A DNA stretch of 23,809 bases from Candidatus Altimarinota bacterium (GCA_020629095.1 JAHDDZ010000006.1:1-23809), one strand, 5' to 3'. Positions 7,135 to 15,129 are shown, numbered from the stretch's first letter. The notes: generated by a model from the letters alone, not told the origin. Translations and numbers: made by a program.

Positions 7135-7799
7135 TTTGCGCGTTGCAGTTTTTCCAGCACCAGTGACTTTATTTCTTCAGCAATTTCTTCTCGGCGGCGG
7201 ATCTCTCCTCCGCGGTCAACGACCACTTTTACCCACCGAAAGTCTTGTTCGCACCGCGCCAAGGCCATCGCGCGCACCTTTGTCAGATACTGCTTATCTG
7301 ATTCGTGCAGGTCAGCCAGGCGATTTTTCGCGGCATGAATTTGCTCACGCGCCTCGTCTGAGGCATCGAGATAAATCACGAGTGACTCTTGTGGAAACCC
7401 GCACAGCACGTACTCCAGCATCTCAACATAGTGGCTCAAGCGTGTTGCCTCCTTTGGGCTATTGGCTCGCGCGGGGCTATAAATCAAGTTACTGCTGACC
7501 CCGCGGTCAAAAATGACCAAGTCGTGCGCTTCGCGCATTCGCTCGACTTCGTCGAGGCTTTCGAGTCTATCAGCCGCATATAGGGCAGCGATTGCCTCTG
7601 GAGGAATCGTATCCAACTCGCCCATCTCACCTCGAAGGTATGCCGCAATGCGCGCCCCAGCGGTGGTTTGCGTGTACCGCGGAAAGCGCATCCAACCGAC
7701 ACTTAGCCCTTCCTCGGCCAGGTTTTCAAGCAGGATTTCAGTCTGGGTTGACTTTCCGCTGGCGTCAAGCCCCTCGAGAACGATTATTGGACATTTCAT
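7131..7799 (-). CDS. tmk: Thymidylate kinase
   Basis: Phosphorylates dTMP to dTDP for DNA synthesis. The 222-residue protein is a little longer than the usual 205-215. The P-loop is GLDASGKST (10-18); FPRY (39-42) matches the dTMP-binding segment; DRG (98-100) is the conserved DR motif, in the form DRGVSSNLIYSPARA rather than the common DRYxxSxxAYQG. A lid-like charged region follows around 145-165. It is the first gene of an operon with two PQ-loop proteins and folD; FolD and Tmk are both folate/thymidylate functions, while the membrane pair is unexpected. The predicted promoter would start transcription about three bases before the ATG. Confidence 0.93.
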   Translation of the reverse strand: MKCPIIVLEGLDASGKSTQTEILLENLAEEGLSVGWMRFPRYTQTTAGARIAAYLRGEMGELDTIPPEAIAALYAADRLESLDEVERMREAHDLVIFDRGVSSNLIYSPARANSPKEATRLSHYVEMLEYVLCGFPQESLVIYLDASDEAREQIHAAKNRLADLHESDKQYLTKVRAMALARCEQDFRWVKVVVDRGGEIRRREEIAEEIKSLVLEKLQRAK

Positions 7800-7808
7800 T
7801 TCAGACTT

Positions 7809-7836
7809 ACTATACGCCCCTGCACAGCAAAATCAA
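7809..7836 (-). promoter_or_regulatory. Predicted promoter for tmk operon
   Basis: On the minus strand, -35 TTGATT (7831-7836) and -10 TATAGT (7809-7814) are 16 bases apart. The predicted start near 7802 leaves an almost leaderless message for tmk. Confidence 0.55.
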
Positions 7837-7874
7837 CGCATATTTTCCTTGCGAAATGTAGCACAATCAGTACC

Positions 7875-7904
7875 ATGCGCCTGAACGAAATCAATTCCCT
7901 ATGA
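7875..7904 (+). promoter_or_regulatory. Possible upstream mini-ORF overlapping gyrA start
   Basis: ATG at 7875 opens a nine-codon frame, MRLNEINSL, whose TGA overlaps the gyrA ATG as ATGA, the same junction used between other coupled genes here. A weak -10-like CACAAT (7862-7867) lies seven bases before it. It may be a leader peptide feeding ribosomes into gyrA, or chance. Confidence 0.25.
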
Positions 7905-10480
7905 ACGACGAGAACCTATTTCCAACTGACCCTGAAGAAAACGCGCCCGAAAACGAGGGGGATGAAAGCATAAAAGCGGCACAAGATGCCTTTGAGGAGG
8001 GGGCCGTGAACGCGATGTTTTATCGTCCAGAAGGAGAGAAAAACCTCATTGACATGGACATCGTAGATGACATGGAGCAGAGCTTTTTGAGCTACGCGCT
8101 GTCGGTCATCGTTAGTCGTGCTCTGCCAGATGTGCGAGATGGACTGAAACCAGTGCATCGGCGTATCCTGTATGCCATGCACGAAAACGGCCTGCGGGCC
8201 AGTGCCAAGTACCGAAAGTCAGCCACGGTGGTTGGGGCGGTGCTTGGGAAATATCATCCGCACGGCGACAGTGCGGTGTATATGAGTATGGTGCGAATGG
8301 CGCAGGACTTTAGCCTGCGGTACCCGCTGGTTGACGGGCAAGGAAACTTCGGGAGTATCGACGGAGACAACCCAGCGGCGATGCGTTACACCGAGTCAAA
8401 AATGACAAAAGTGGCCGAGCTGATGCTCGAGGATATTCAAAAAAATACGGTCGATTTTCGGCCGAACTATGACGCGACAGCACACGAGCCAAGCGTTTTG
8501 CCGACTGTGGTGCCGCAGTTGTTGCTTAACGGAACCATGGGGATTGCGGTCGGGATGGCAACAAACATTCCGCCGCACAACTTGGTTGAGGTTGTGGGCG
8601 CCACAAAGACGCTTTTACAGAATGCAGACGCGACGCTCGACGACTTGCTTGAGCACATAAAGGGGCCCGATTTCCCGACCTCTGCGCAGATATATGACGG
8701 CGGCGCGGTTAAGGAAATGTATGCCACGGGGCGTGGAAGAGTGATGATGGAGGCCAAAAGTCACATGGAGGAAATGAAGGGAGGCCGTATGAGCATTATC
8801 ATAACCGAGATTCCGTATCAGGTAAACAAGGCGGATCTGATCATTAAAATTGCAGATTTGGTAAAGGAAAAGAAAATAGTAGGAATTAGTGACCTGCGAG
8901 ACGAAAGCTCGCGGATCGGAATCCGGGTGGTTATCGAGCTAAAACGAGATGCCTACCCAAAGAAAATTTTGAACCAGTTGCTCAAAATGACTCCGCTGCG
9001 GAAGTCATTTAGCCTGAATATGATTGCACTGGTGGATGGAATTAACCCGCGACTTTTGAATCTGAAACAGGTGCTGGGGTACTTTATCACGCATCGATAT
9101 GAGGTGATTGTGCGGCGAACGCAATATGATTTGGACGTCGCCGAGGCGCGTGCGCACATCCTTGACGGGCTCAAAATTGCGCTGGATAACATCGACCGCG
9201 TTATTGAAATCATCCGTGGAAGTGATACAAAAGAACTGGCCGGGGCTGCATTGAGAGCTGAGTTTGGGCTGTCAGAAAAGCAAACAGATGCCATTTTGAT
9301 GATGCGACTGCAGACGCTGGCTGGGCTTGAGCGCAAGAAAATTGAGGATGAGCTGGCCGAGAAAATGGCGCTTATAAAAGAGCTGACAGGAATTCTTAAA
9401 GATAAAGGGAAGCAGACCAAAATCATTGAAGATGAGATGGACCACGTGGTTGCAAAATTTGGCGATGAGCGCCGAACAATCGTGCACCCGCACGCGCTGG
9501 GCAAGATCAATATCAAGGATACAATCCCAGATGAAGACATGCTATTGACAATCACCGAAGGGGGGTATGTAAAACGGATTCACCCGAAAAACTTCCGCAG
9601 CCAAAAGCGCGGCGGCGTGGGGGTGAAGGGATCAAAAACGAAAGAAGATGACATCATCGCGAAGACAGTTTTTGGCACCACGCACAACAGCTTATTGTTC
9701 TTCACGAGCCTTGGGCGCGTGTTCCGGCTGTCCATGTGGGAAGTGCCAGAAGCCAGTCGAAACGCAAAGGGGACGCCGATTGTGAACCTGTTGCAACTGG
9801 GCAAAAACGAGGTTGTGACGGAGATCCTTAACACAGACCAGCAAACCGGTCAGTTTATCACGATGTGTACAACCGGCGGAACCATCAAAAAAACATCGAT
9901 GGATCACTTTCAAAATATCCGAAAAAGTGGTCTGATAGCGTGCAAACTGCGCGGCGAAGAGCAGATGCTTTGGGCACGCCTGAGCAGTGGTGATGATGAT
10001 ATTTTCATTGTGACCAGAGAAGGAAAATCGATCCGATTTCATGAAGAGGGAATCCGCGCCATGGGGCGAAGTGCCGCTGGTGTGCGGGGAATTCGGCTGG
10101 GGGCAAATGACGAAGTTGTGCAAATGGACGTGCTGCAAAATGACACGGGACTGCTGCTGACGGTCATGGAAAATGGACTTGGGAAAATGACAAAAGTGGC
10201 GGCATATCGCAGCCAGAGTCGTGGCGGAAGCGGTGTGAAAGTGGCCAATGTGACTAAGAAAACAGGTTTGGTTGCTGGCGCAAAAGTGATTCCAACCAGT
10301 ATGAATGGGGATGTGATGATGACCACGAAGTCGGGTCAGGTTATCCGTACGCCGCTGACAGGCATCAAAATTAGTGGTCGAAACACACAGGGGGTTATCC
10401 TTATGAAGCCAGCCAAAGGCGACTTTATTCAGTCACTGAGCGTTATGTTAGAACGCCCAGAGCAAGATAGTTTGGTCTAG
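7901..10480 (+). CDS. gyrA: DNA gyrase subunit A
   Basis: The DNA-cleaving subunit of gyrase, working with GyrB to add negative supercoils. The 859 residues include a 45-residue acidic N-terminal extension, the winged-helix/tower core (SYALSVIVSRALPDVRDGLKPVHRR), and a six-bladed C-terminal domain. Catalytic Tyr163 lies in AMRYTE. The quinolone region reads HGDSAVYMS: Ser124 equals E. coli S83, but Met128 stands where E. coli has Asp87. The C-terminal GyrA-box is SQKRGGVG, a relaxed form of QRRGGKG, with a similar SQSRGGSG repeat later. No Shine-Dalgarno site precedes the ATG; a nine-codon open frame (7875-7904) ends by overlapping it. ParC is the alternative, but the box favours GyrA. Confidence 0.93.
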   Translation: MNDENLFPTDPEENAPENEGDESIKAAQDAFEEGAVNAMFYRPEGEKNLIDMDIVDDMEQSFLSYALSVIVSRALPDVRDGLKPVHRRILYAMHENGLRASAKYRKSATVVGAVLGKYHPHGDSAVYMSMVRMAQDFSLRYPLVDGQGNFGSIDGDNPAAMRYTESKMTKVAELMLEDIQKNTVDFRPNYDATAHEPSVLPTVVPQLLLNGTMGIAVGMATNIPPHNLVEVVGATKTLLQNADATLDDLLEHIKGPDFPTSAQIYDGGAVKEMYATGRGRVMMEAKSHMEEMKGGRMSIIITEIPYQVNKADLIIKIADLVKEKKIVGISDLRDESSRIGIRVVIELKRDAYPKKILNQLLKMTPLRKSFSLNMIALVDGINPRLLNLKQVLGYFITHRYEVIVRRTQYDLDVAEARAHILDGLKIALDNIDRVIEIIRGSDTKELAGAALRAEFGLSEKQTDAILMMRLQTLAGLERKKIEDELAEKMALIKELTGILKDKGKQTKIIEDEMDHVVAKFGDERRTIVHPHALGKINIKDTIPDEDMLLTITEGGYVKRIHPKNFRSQKRGGVGVKGSKTKEDDIIAKTVFGTTHNSLLFFTSLGRVFRLSMWEVPEASRNAKGTPIVNLLQLGKNEVVTEILNTDQQTGQFITMCTTGGTIKKTSMDHFQNIRKSGLIACKLRGEEQMLWARLSSGDDDIFIVTREGKSIRFHEEGIRAMGRSAAGVRGIRLGANDEVVQMDVLQNDTGLLLTVMENGLGKMTKVAAYRSQSRGGSGVKVANVTKKTGLVAGAKVIPTSMNGDVMMTTKSGQVIRTPLTGIKISGRNTQGVILMKPAKGDFIQSLSVMLERPEQDSLV

Positions 10481-10481
10481 T

Positions 10482-10510
10482 TTGACTTTTACTAAGATAA
10501 CATATATAAT
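10482..10510 (+). promoter_or_regulatory. Near-consensus promoter downstream of gyrA
   Basis: TTGACT (10482-10487) and a perfect TATAAT (10505-10510) are exactly 17 bases apart, the best sigma-70-type promoter in the window. It starts two bases after the gyrA stop and points into a gap without an ordinary gene, giving a predicted start near 10517. Confidence 0.75.
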
Positions 10511-10671
10511 ATGTACGTGCTTGAGGTGCAGAAATGCTCCAAAGGCCACAATATTAGGCTCTTTGACAACTTTGAATCCTCTCGGTCTTGCCATATAAGT
10601 GCATATGTGTGCCCTTGTGTGGCAAGATTTAATAATTAGAATAGCATCTCAAGGAGGTGTTGATTCACCAC

Positions 10672-10773
10672 GTGCGTAAGACACTAGATGAAGAATCCAC
10701 TGTAGCAATCTTAGGATTAGCTGTCATGGCATCTATTTGTCTTAGTTATTGTTCTTTTATGACAGGTCTTTGA
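10672..10773 (+). CDS. Possible 33-residue single-pass membrane peptide
   Basis: A GTG-started frame of 33 codons ending TGA. The first ten residues are charged (MRKTLDEEST); the rest, VAILGLAVMASICLSYC and on, is one hydrophobic span long enough to cross a membrane. AAGGAGGTG (10651-10659), a nine-base match to the 16S anti-Shine-Dalgarno, lies 12 bases upstream; this is longer than ideal spacing but is the only such match next to a start here. The GGTG of that site can pair with CACC (10666-10669), which could hide it. The frame lies inside the structured RNA candidate, recalling small hydrophobic toxins or dual-function RNAs. It could equally be chance. Confidence 0.3.
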   Translation: MRKTLDEESTVAILGLAVMASICLSYCSFMTGL

Positions 10774-10786
10774 AAAAGGATTTGGG

Positions 10787-10825
10787 AGAGGTTTCTGAGT
10801 ACTATGTACAAAGAGCCTCTTTTTT
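10787..10825 (+). terminator. Rho-independent terminator of the RNA candidate
   Basis: An imperfect 13-pair stem (10787-10802 with 10806-10820) with a TAT loop, a GTAC/GTAC tip, one small internal loop and one bulge is followed by six T (10820-10825). It ends next to the htpX stop on the other strand. Confidence 0.7.
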
Positions 10826-11708
10826 ATCCCTTTTGCAGAGCAGCTATCCGCATCTCGATTGGTGGGTGCGTGCGCAGCCACATGCGCATTTTGCCACCTA
10901 CCGCGTTGCTGATCTGCAGCGGCGCCATGGCGCTTTTCTTCAGCTGACGCGCTGGCGGTGTGTTTTGCGCTAGCGCTTTTAGGGCAGCGATCATCTTGCC
11001 GCGGCCGACATATTGGGCTGATCCGGCATCTGCGCCATACTCTCGCCACCGGCTGAATGCGTATAAGATAAGCCCAGCAAGGAACCCAAAGATGATTTCG
11101 AGCACAATGCTGATGGCGTAGTGCACACCATAGTTGACGCCATCTTCCCCTCGAGAAAGCACGCTAGCGATGATGCGCGCAATTATTATTACAAATGTAT
11201 TGATAACCCCCTGCAACAGCGCCATAGTGACCATGTCGCCGTTGGCGATGTGCGCCATTTCGTGCCCCAAAACTCCCTCGATTTCGTCTTTGTTCATGCG
11301 CTGCAACAGCCCAGTGCTGACCGCTACAAGCGCCTTGTTTTTGTTCCAACCAGTTGCAAATGCGTTCATTTCTGGCTTGTCATAGATCCCGACTTCTGGT
11401 GTTTCTATCCCAATTTGGCTGGCAACATTGCTGCAGACTTGCACCAAAAATGCTTCCATTTCGTTTGCGGGCTGTTTGATTACCCGCACTTTCATCATCC
11501 GTTTGGTTGTCCATTTGCTTAAGAGTAAGCTAATGAAGCTTCCGAGGAAGCCAAAAATAGTCGCGAAAACAAGCAGTTGTTTTACATAAATTGTTCCGTC
11601 GGGCCCCAGATAGCCGCCGATATTAAACAGGTTCGCAATGATGCTGAACAAGAAAATCACTGCAATATTCATAAGAATCCAGAGGCCGATGCGTCGTATG
11701 AGCGCCAT
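10824..11708 (-). CDS. htpX: Membrane protease HtpX (M48 family)
   Basis: A zinc metalloprotease of the inner membrane that clips misfolded membrane proteins. The 294 residues match HtpX in length. Hydrophobic segments lie at about 7-28, 43-64, 162-184 and 196-218. The zinc motif HEMAH is at 149-153 and the third ligand is E223 in WREYGADAGS; the usual REFxAD form has Tyr in place of Phe. NAFATGWNKNKALVAVSTGLL before the active site and the C-terminal THPPIEMRIAAL are typical. It starts 23 bases after the phosphohexomutase stop and is probably the last gene of the glyA operon. Confidence 0.96.
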   Translation of the reverse strand: MALIRRIGLWILMNIAVIFLFSIIANLFNIGGYLGPDGTIYVKQLLVFATIFGFLGSFISLLLSKWTTKRMMKVRVIKQPANEMEAFLVQVCSNVASQIGIETPEVGIYDKPEMNAFATGWNKNKALVAVSTGLLQRMNKDEIEGVLGHEMAHIANGDMVTMALLQGVINTFVIIIARIIASVLSRGEDGVNYGVHYAISIVLEIIFGFLAGLILYAFSRWREYGADAGSAQYVGRGKMIAALKALAQNTPPARQLKKSAMAPLQISNAVGGKMRMWLRTHPPIEMRIAALQKG

Positions 11709-11731
11709 AGTAAAGTGGTTACGTCTGCAGG

Positions 11732-13090
11732 TTACTGAGCAGCAACCGCTTCGTCAAGTGTGTCAGTGAAGACTTTCGCTCGCTCTGCAAGCGTGGCTTC
11801 GTCTGCGGCTTGCACCCGTATGCTAATTTTCGGGGTTGTATTTGACGCGCGGAGTATGCCCCAACTGCCGTCTGGCCAGTCGATTCGCACTCCGTCGATG
11901 ACCACCGCAGTTGGAAATTGCTCTGCCAATTTCATCTGCACAGCCTCCACTATGCTAAATTTTTGGGCTTCTGGTACTTCTTTTTTTGCTTTAAATTCAC
12001 TCAGGTCTGGCCAGTCTTGGGTCACTTTTTTGAGGAGTTCAGGGGTTTGCATGACGGCCCGCAAAAATCGATATGTCGCTAGCAGCGCGTCGTCGTGGCC
12101 ATAAAAGTCCTCGGCGAACATGAAATGCCCAGACTGCTCGCCCCCAAGCAGCGCATTGCGGGCGTGCATAGTACGCTCAATGTGGCTGTGCCCCGTTGGG
12201 CTCCAGATGACTTCACCGCCCAGTTTGCGTATTTCCTCTGCCAGAGCGGCACTGCACATGATGTCGAGCACGACAGATGCGCCGGCATTTCGACTCAGGA
12301 AATCAGCCGTCAGCACATATAAAATATGGTCTGCGGTCAGCATGTCGCCGCCCGCTGTGACCACGCCAACTCGGTCGCCGTCGCCGTCATAGACAAATCC
12401 GAATAGGGCTTTTTGTGCCTTGACAGTGGCCAAACAGTCCACCATGTTTTCGGCTTCCTCAGGGTCTGGTTGGTGGTTTGGAAAGGTTCCGTCGATATCA
12501 CAATAGAGCTCGTGCACGCTGAGCCCCAGTGCTCGCAACACGTTCGGATACGCCGCTCCGGCGATTCCGTTGCCGGCATCAACCACCACAGAAATCGGCG
12601 AAAGACCATTACACAGCTGCGTAATAGCATTGGCGTACTCAGCGGTTGCGTCTCTTTGAGTCACATTTTGCATGTCAACTGGCGCGTGTTTGTCGCTGCA
12701 CGACTGGGCTATTTGATATATTTCTTGCAGCTCTGCGTCGCACACAGAACCCGTTTTAGTACTAATTTTTAGGCCATTATATTCTGCGCCATTGTGGCTA
12801 GCGGTCACCTGTAAACTCGCCCGGAAGTCGCCCTCGTGCAGGTTCAGCAAGGTCACGGGTGTCGGGCACCAGCCGCCAAAAGTCACATCTGCCCCGGTGG
12901 CTAAGAGCCCCGCAATGAGGTGCGTCACCAGCGGTTCAGTGTGGGTTCGCCCGTCGCCCGTCACCAGATATTTCCCCATGCCGATATACTTTCCGACGGC
13001 CTCGCCAAGGCACGCAAAACCAGCTTCGTCGAAGTCAGTTGCGTAGACCCCACGGATGTCGTATGCGCGAAAAATGTGCTGTTTGAGCAT
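11732..13090 (-). CDS. Phosphohexomutase (phosphomannomutase/phosphoglucomutase)
   Basis: An alpha-D-phosphohexomutase moving phosphate between C1 and C6 of glucose or mannose, supplying sugar nucleotides for envelope polymers. The start at 13090 (452 residues) is chosen because MLKQHIFRAYDIRG is the family N-terminus and lies one base after the glyA stop; a longer frame would overlap glyA by 150 bases. Catalytic Ser98 lies in TASHNGAEYNG, the Mg loop is DGDGDR (235-240), and the sugar-specificity loop is GGEQSGH (316-322). Two changes stand out: SHNG for the common SHNP after the catalytic serine, and RASNTTP (414-420) in place of RxSNTEP. Specificity cannot be fixed from sequence. Confidence 0.9.
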   Translation of the reverse strand: MLKQHIFRAYDIRGVYATDFDEAGFACLGEAVGKYIGMGKYLVTGDGRTHTEPLVTHLIAGLLATGADVTFGGWCPTPVTLLNLHEGDFRASLQVTASHNGAEYNGLKISTKTGSVCDAELQEIYQIAQSCSDKHAPVDMQNVTQRDATAEYANAITQLCNGLSPISVVVDAGNGIAGAAYPNVLRALGLSVHELYCDIDGTFPNHQPDPEEAENMVDCLATVKAQKALFGFVYDGDGDRVGVVTAGGDMLTADHILYVLTADFLSRNAGASVVLDIMCSAALAEEIRKLGGEVIWSPTGHSHIERTMHARNALLGGEQSGHFMFAEDFYGHDDALLATYRFLRAVMQTPELLKKVTQDWPDLSEFKAKKEVPEAQKFSIVEAVQMKLAEQFPTAVVIDGVRIDWPDGSWGILRASNTTPKISIRVQAADEATLAERAKVFTDTLDEAVAAQ

Positions 13091-13091
13091 T

Positions 13092-14360
13092 TTATACAAA
13101 TGAGTCAGAAAGGGGTCGAGCCAGGCACAGTGCATGAATTTGCTCTTTGGCTCTTGTTTTGACAGTCTCATTTTCGTGGTCTTCCAGCACGTCGAGCATG
13201 ATGTTTGCCACCAGCGCGCAGTCCGCTTCGTCAAAGCCACGAGTCGTTATTGCAGGCGTTCCAAACCGGATTCCGCTTGGGTCAAAAGGTGACCGCGGGT
13301 CGTCTGCGATTGAGTTCATGTTCAGCGTAATATGCACTTCGTCTAGCACCGTTTGCGCGACTTTTCCGGGCACGCCCAAGCTGCCGTGCACGTCAGCTAG
13401 CAGCATGTGGTTGCTGGTTCCGCCTCCCATCAGCCGCACGCCGCGATCTAGAAATACTTTTTCCATGGCCTTTGCATTTTTCAAAACCTGCTGTGCATAG
13501 GTCTTAAATTCGGGTTTCATCGCTTCACCAAAGGCTACAGCGCGTGCCGCCACATGGTGCATAAGTGGCCCTCCTTGCAAACCTGGGAATACTGACTTAT
13601 CTATTTTCTTTGCGATTTCTGGGTTATCTCGGGTCAAAATTAGCGCGCCGCGTGGCCCCCGAAGTGACTTGTGGGTGGTCGTGGTGATGATATCAAATCC
13701 GTCATCAAATGGGTTTCGGAGTGCCCCACCAGCGATCAACCCAGCAATGTGCGCCATGTCCGCCATGGTCAGCGCGCCCACTTCGTCGGCGATGGCTTTC
13801 ATTTTGGCGTAGTCCACTTCTCGCGTATACGCACTGAACCCTGCCAAAATCAGTTTTGGTTTTTCTCTCAGTGCCACCTCTCGCAGCGCTTCGTAGTCAA
13901 TTTCGCCAGTGTCTGGGTCTTTCATTTTGTACCGCACAAAGTTAAACACCTTGGCCACGTGTGTGACGGGGTGCCCGTGGGTCAGGTGGCCGCCGTGGCT
14001 CAGGTCCATTCCCAGCACGGTCTCGCCTGGTTGCAGCAGCGCAAAATAAACCGCGACGTTGGCGTTTGCACCTGCGTGCGCTTGCACATTTGCGTGCTTG
14101 CACCCAAAGAGTTTACACGCTCGCTCAATCGCAATTCGCTCGATTACATCTGTATACTCCTGCCCTCCATAATAACGCTTGCCCGGATATCCCTCACTGT
14201 ACTTGTTGGTAAACACACTGCCGTTGGCTTCCAGCACGGCCTTGCTGACATAGTTTTCACTCGGAATTAGCTCAAGCCCGTCGCGCTGACGGTGGGTTTC
14301 GCCGACCAAGGCAGCATAAATTTCAGCGTCCTGAGCCTCGATGTGGGGTGCGTAACTCAT
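13092..14360 (-). CDS. glyA: Serine hydroxymethyltransferase
   Basis: PLP enzyme that converts serine and THF to glycine and 5,10-methylene-THF, the main source of one-carbon units; the product feeds FolD, encoded about 6.5 kb away. The 422 residues are standard. LELIPSENYVSKAV, the NKYSEGYPGKRYYGG block and the PLP-binding K231 in TTTTHKSLRGPRG are all present. The common QPHSGSQAN segment reads QAHAGANAN here (93-101), a mild variant. It is first in an operon with the phosphohexomutase (one-base gap) and htpX, under a predicted promoter. Confidence 0.97.
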   Translation of the reverse strand: MSYAPHIEAQDAEIYAALVGETHRQRDGLELIPSENYVSKAVLEANGSVFTNKYSEGYPGKRYYGGQEYTDVIERIAIERACKLFGCKHANVQAHAGANANVAVYFALLQPGETVLGMDLSHGGHLTHGHPVTHVAKVFNFVRYKMKDPDTGEIDYEALREVALREKPKLILAGFSAYTREVDYAKMKAIADEVGALTMADMAHIAGLIAGGALRNPFDDGFDIITTTTHKSLRGPRGALILTRDNPEIAKKIDKSVFPGLQGGPLMHHVAARAVAFGEAMKPEFKTYAQQVLKNAKAMEKVFLDRGVRLMGGGTSNHMLLADVHGSLGVPGKVAQTVLDEVHITLNMNSIADDPRSPFDPSGIRFGTPAITTRGFDEADCALVANIMLDVLEDHENETVKTRAKEQIHALCLARPLSDSFV

Positions 14361-14383
14361 AATATGGGGGATTATTCGCCGCC

Positions 14384-14412
14384 AGTCTACGCATTTTTGT
14401 GCCCCCTCGCAA
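14384..14412 (-). promoter_or_regulatory. Predicted promoter for glyA operon
   Basis: On the minus strand, -35 TTGCGA (14407-14412) and -10 TAGACT (14384-14389) are 17 bases apart, giving a leader of roughly 17 bases with no Shine-Dalgarno site. Confidence 0.5.
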
Positions 14413-14427
14413 TCTGATTTTGGACGA

Positions 14428-15120
14428 TTATTCCTCTAGATATGACCGGCTCACTAGGTTCATTTCGTCGTCAAACGTGTACACCAGCGGCACCCCCGTC
14501 GGGATGTTTACTGTGCGGATTTCCTCTGGCGTGACCCCTTCCAAAAACATCACCATCGCGCGGATGCTGTTGCCGTGCGCGCTGATGATAAGCCGCTCGC
14601 CAGCTGCCACCTTGGGCAATATTTCTGCTTCAAAATAGGGCTTCACGCGTGCCACCGTGTCCTTCAGGCTTTCTGTCGCCGGCAGGTTTTTTGGGTCAAT
14701 TTTGGCATACCGCGGGTCGTTTATCGGGTGCCGCGGGTCGTCTTCGGCCAGCGCTGGTGGGGGCGTGTCAAAGCTCCGCCGCCACGTGAAAACCTGATCT
14801 TCGCCTACTTCAGCAATTTTTTCAGCATGGCTAAAACCCTGTAGCGCACCATAGTGCCGCTCGTTTATCCGATAGTCTTTTATGACTGGTAACCACAGTG
14901 CGTCCATTTCCTCCAGCGCCAGGTGCAGCGTTTTTATCGCCCGTTTGATGTAACTCGTATACGCCACGTCAAACACAAATCCGTTCTTTTTCATTAGCTT
15001 TCCGGCGTTTTTTGCTTCAGCGATTCCCTGTTCTGTCAGCGGCACATCTGTCCATCCAGTAAACTTTTTAGCTTTATTAAACGTGCTCTGCCCATGGCGA
15101 ATGATGACGAGTTTTTTCAT
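14428..15120 (-). CDS. gpmA: 2,3-bisphosphoglycerate-dependent phosphoglycerate mutase
   Basis: Interconverts 3- and 2-phosphoglycerate in glycolysis and gluconeogenesis. The 230-residue length fits the cofactor-dependent family. The phospho-acceptor His9 lies in IRHGQSTFN, FTGWTDVPLTEQG is the substrate loop, R60 follows, NERHYGALQG (86-95) carries the catalytic Glu, and the second His182 lies in ISAHGNSIRA. It starts nine bases after the SpoU methyltransferase stop, so it is the third gene of the rpmB operon. With fbp here it covers two steps of a gluconeogenic route. Confidence 0.97.
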   Translation of the reverse strand: MKKLVIIRHGQSTFNKAKKFTGWTDVPLTEQGIAEAKNAGKLMKKNGFVFDVAYTSYIKRAIKTLHLALEEMDALWLPVIKDYRINERHYGALQGFSHAEKIAEVGEDQVFTWRRSFDTPPPALAEDDPRHPINDPRYAKIDPKNLPATESLKDTVARVKPYFEAEILPKVAAGERLIISAHGNSIRAMVMFLEGVTPEEIRTVNIPTGVPLVYTFDDEMNLVSRSYLEE

Positions 15121-15129
15121 GATTTCATT

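Larger units (their letters stand above)
10517..10825 (+). ncRNA. Candidate structured RNA, about 300 nt, family unknown
   Basis: The 343-base gap between gyrA and htpX has its own strong promoter and a terminator, and the RNA between them is rich in pairing. Helices I can see: 10525-10530 with 10535-10540 capped by a GAAA tetraloop (one mismatch); 10587-10599 with 10614-10626, 13 pairs including two G-U; 10721-10727 with 10759-10765, seven perfect pairs; 10578-10583 with 10786-10791; and 10556-10565 with 10809-10818, ten perfect pairs joining the two ends. I looked for tmRNA, RNase P, SRP and 6S hallmarks and did not recognise any. The 3' arm of the terminator is the same segment used by the ten-pair helix, so two exclusive folds exist. 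It also contains a perfect AAGGAGGTG and a small open frame. Confidence 0.5.

Noticed and set aside
10651..10674. Fragment of a 16S rRNA 3' end on the minus strand
   Set aside because: Only the nine-base AAGGAGGTG matches the anti-Shine-Dalgarno complement; the flanks do not resemble 16S rRNA.
10517..10825. tmRNA, RNase P RNA, SRP RNA or 6S RNA
   Set aside because: No tRNA-like ends or tag frame, no GAGGAAAGTC/ACAGAA boxes, no SRP tetraloop region, and no single long bulged hairpin. Not formally excluded without a covariance search.
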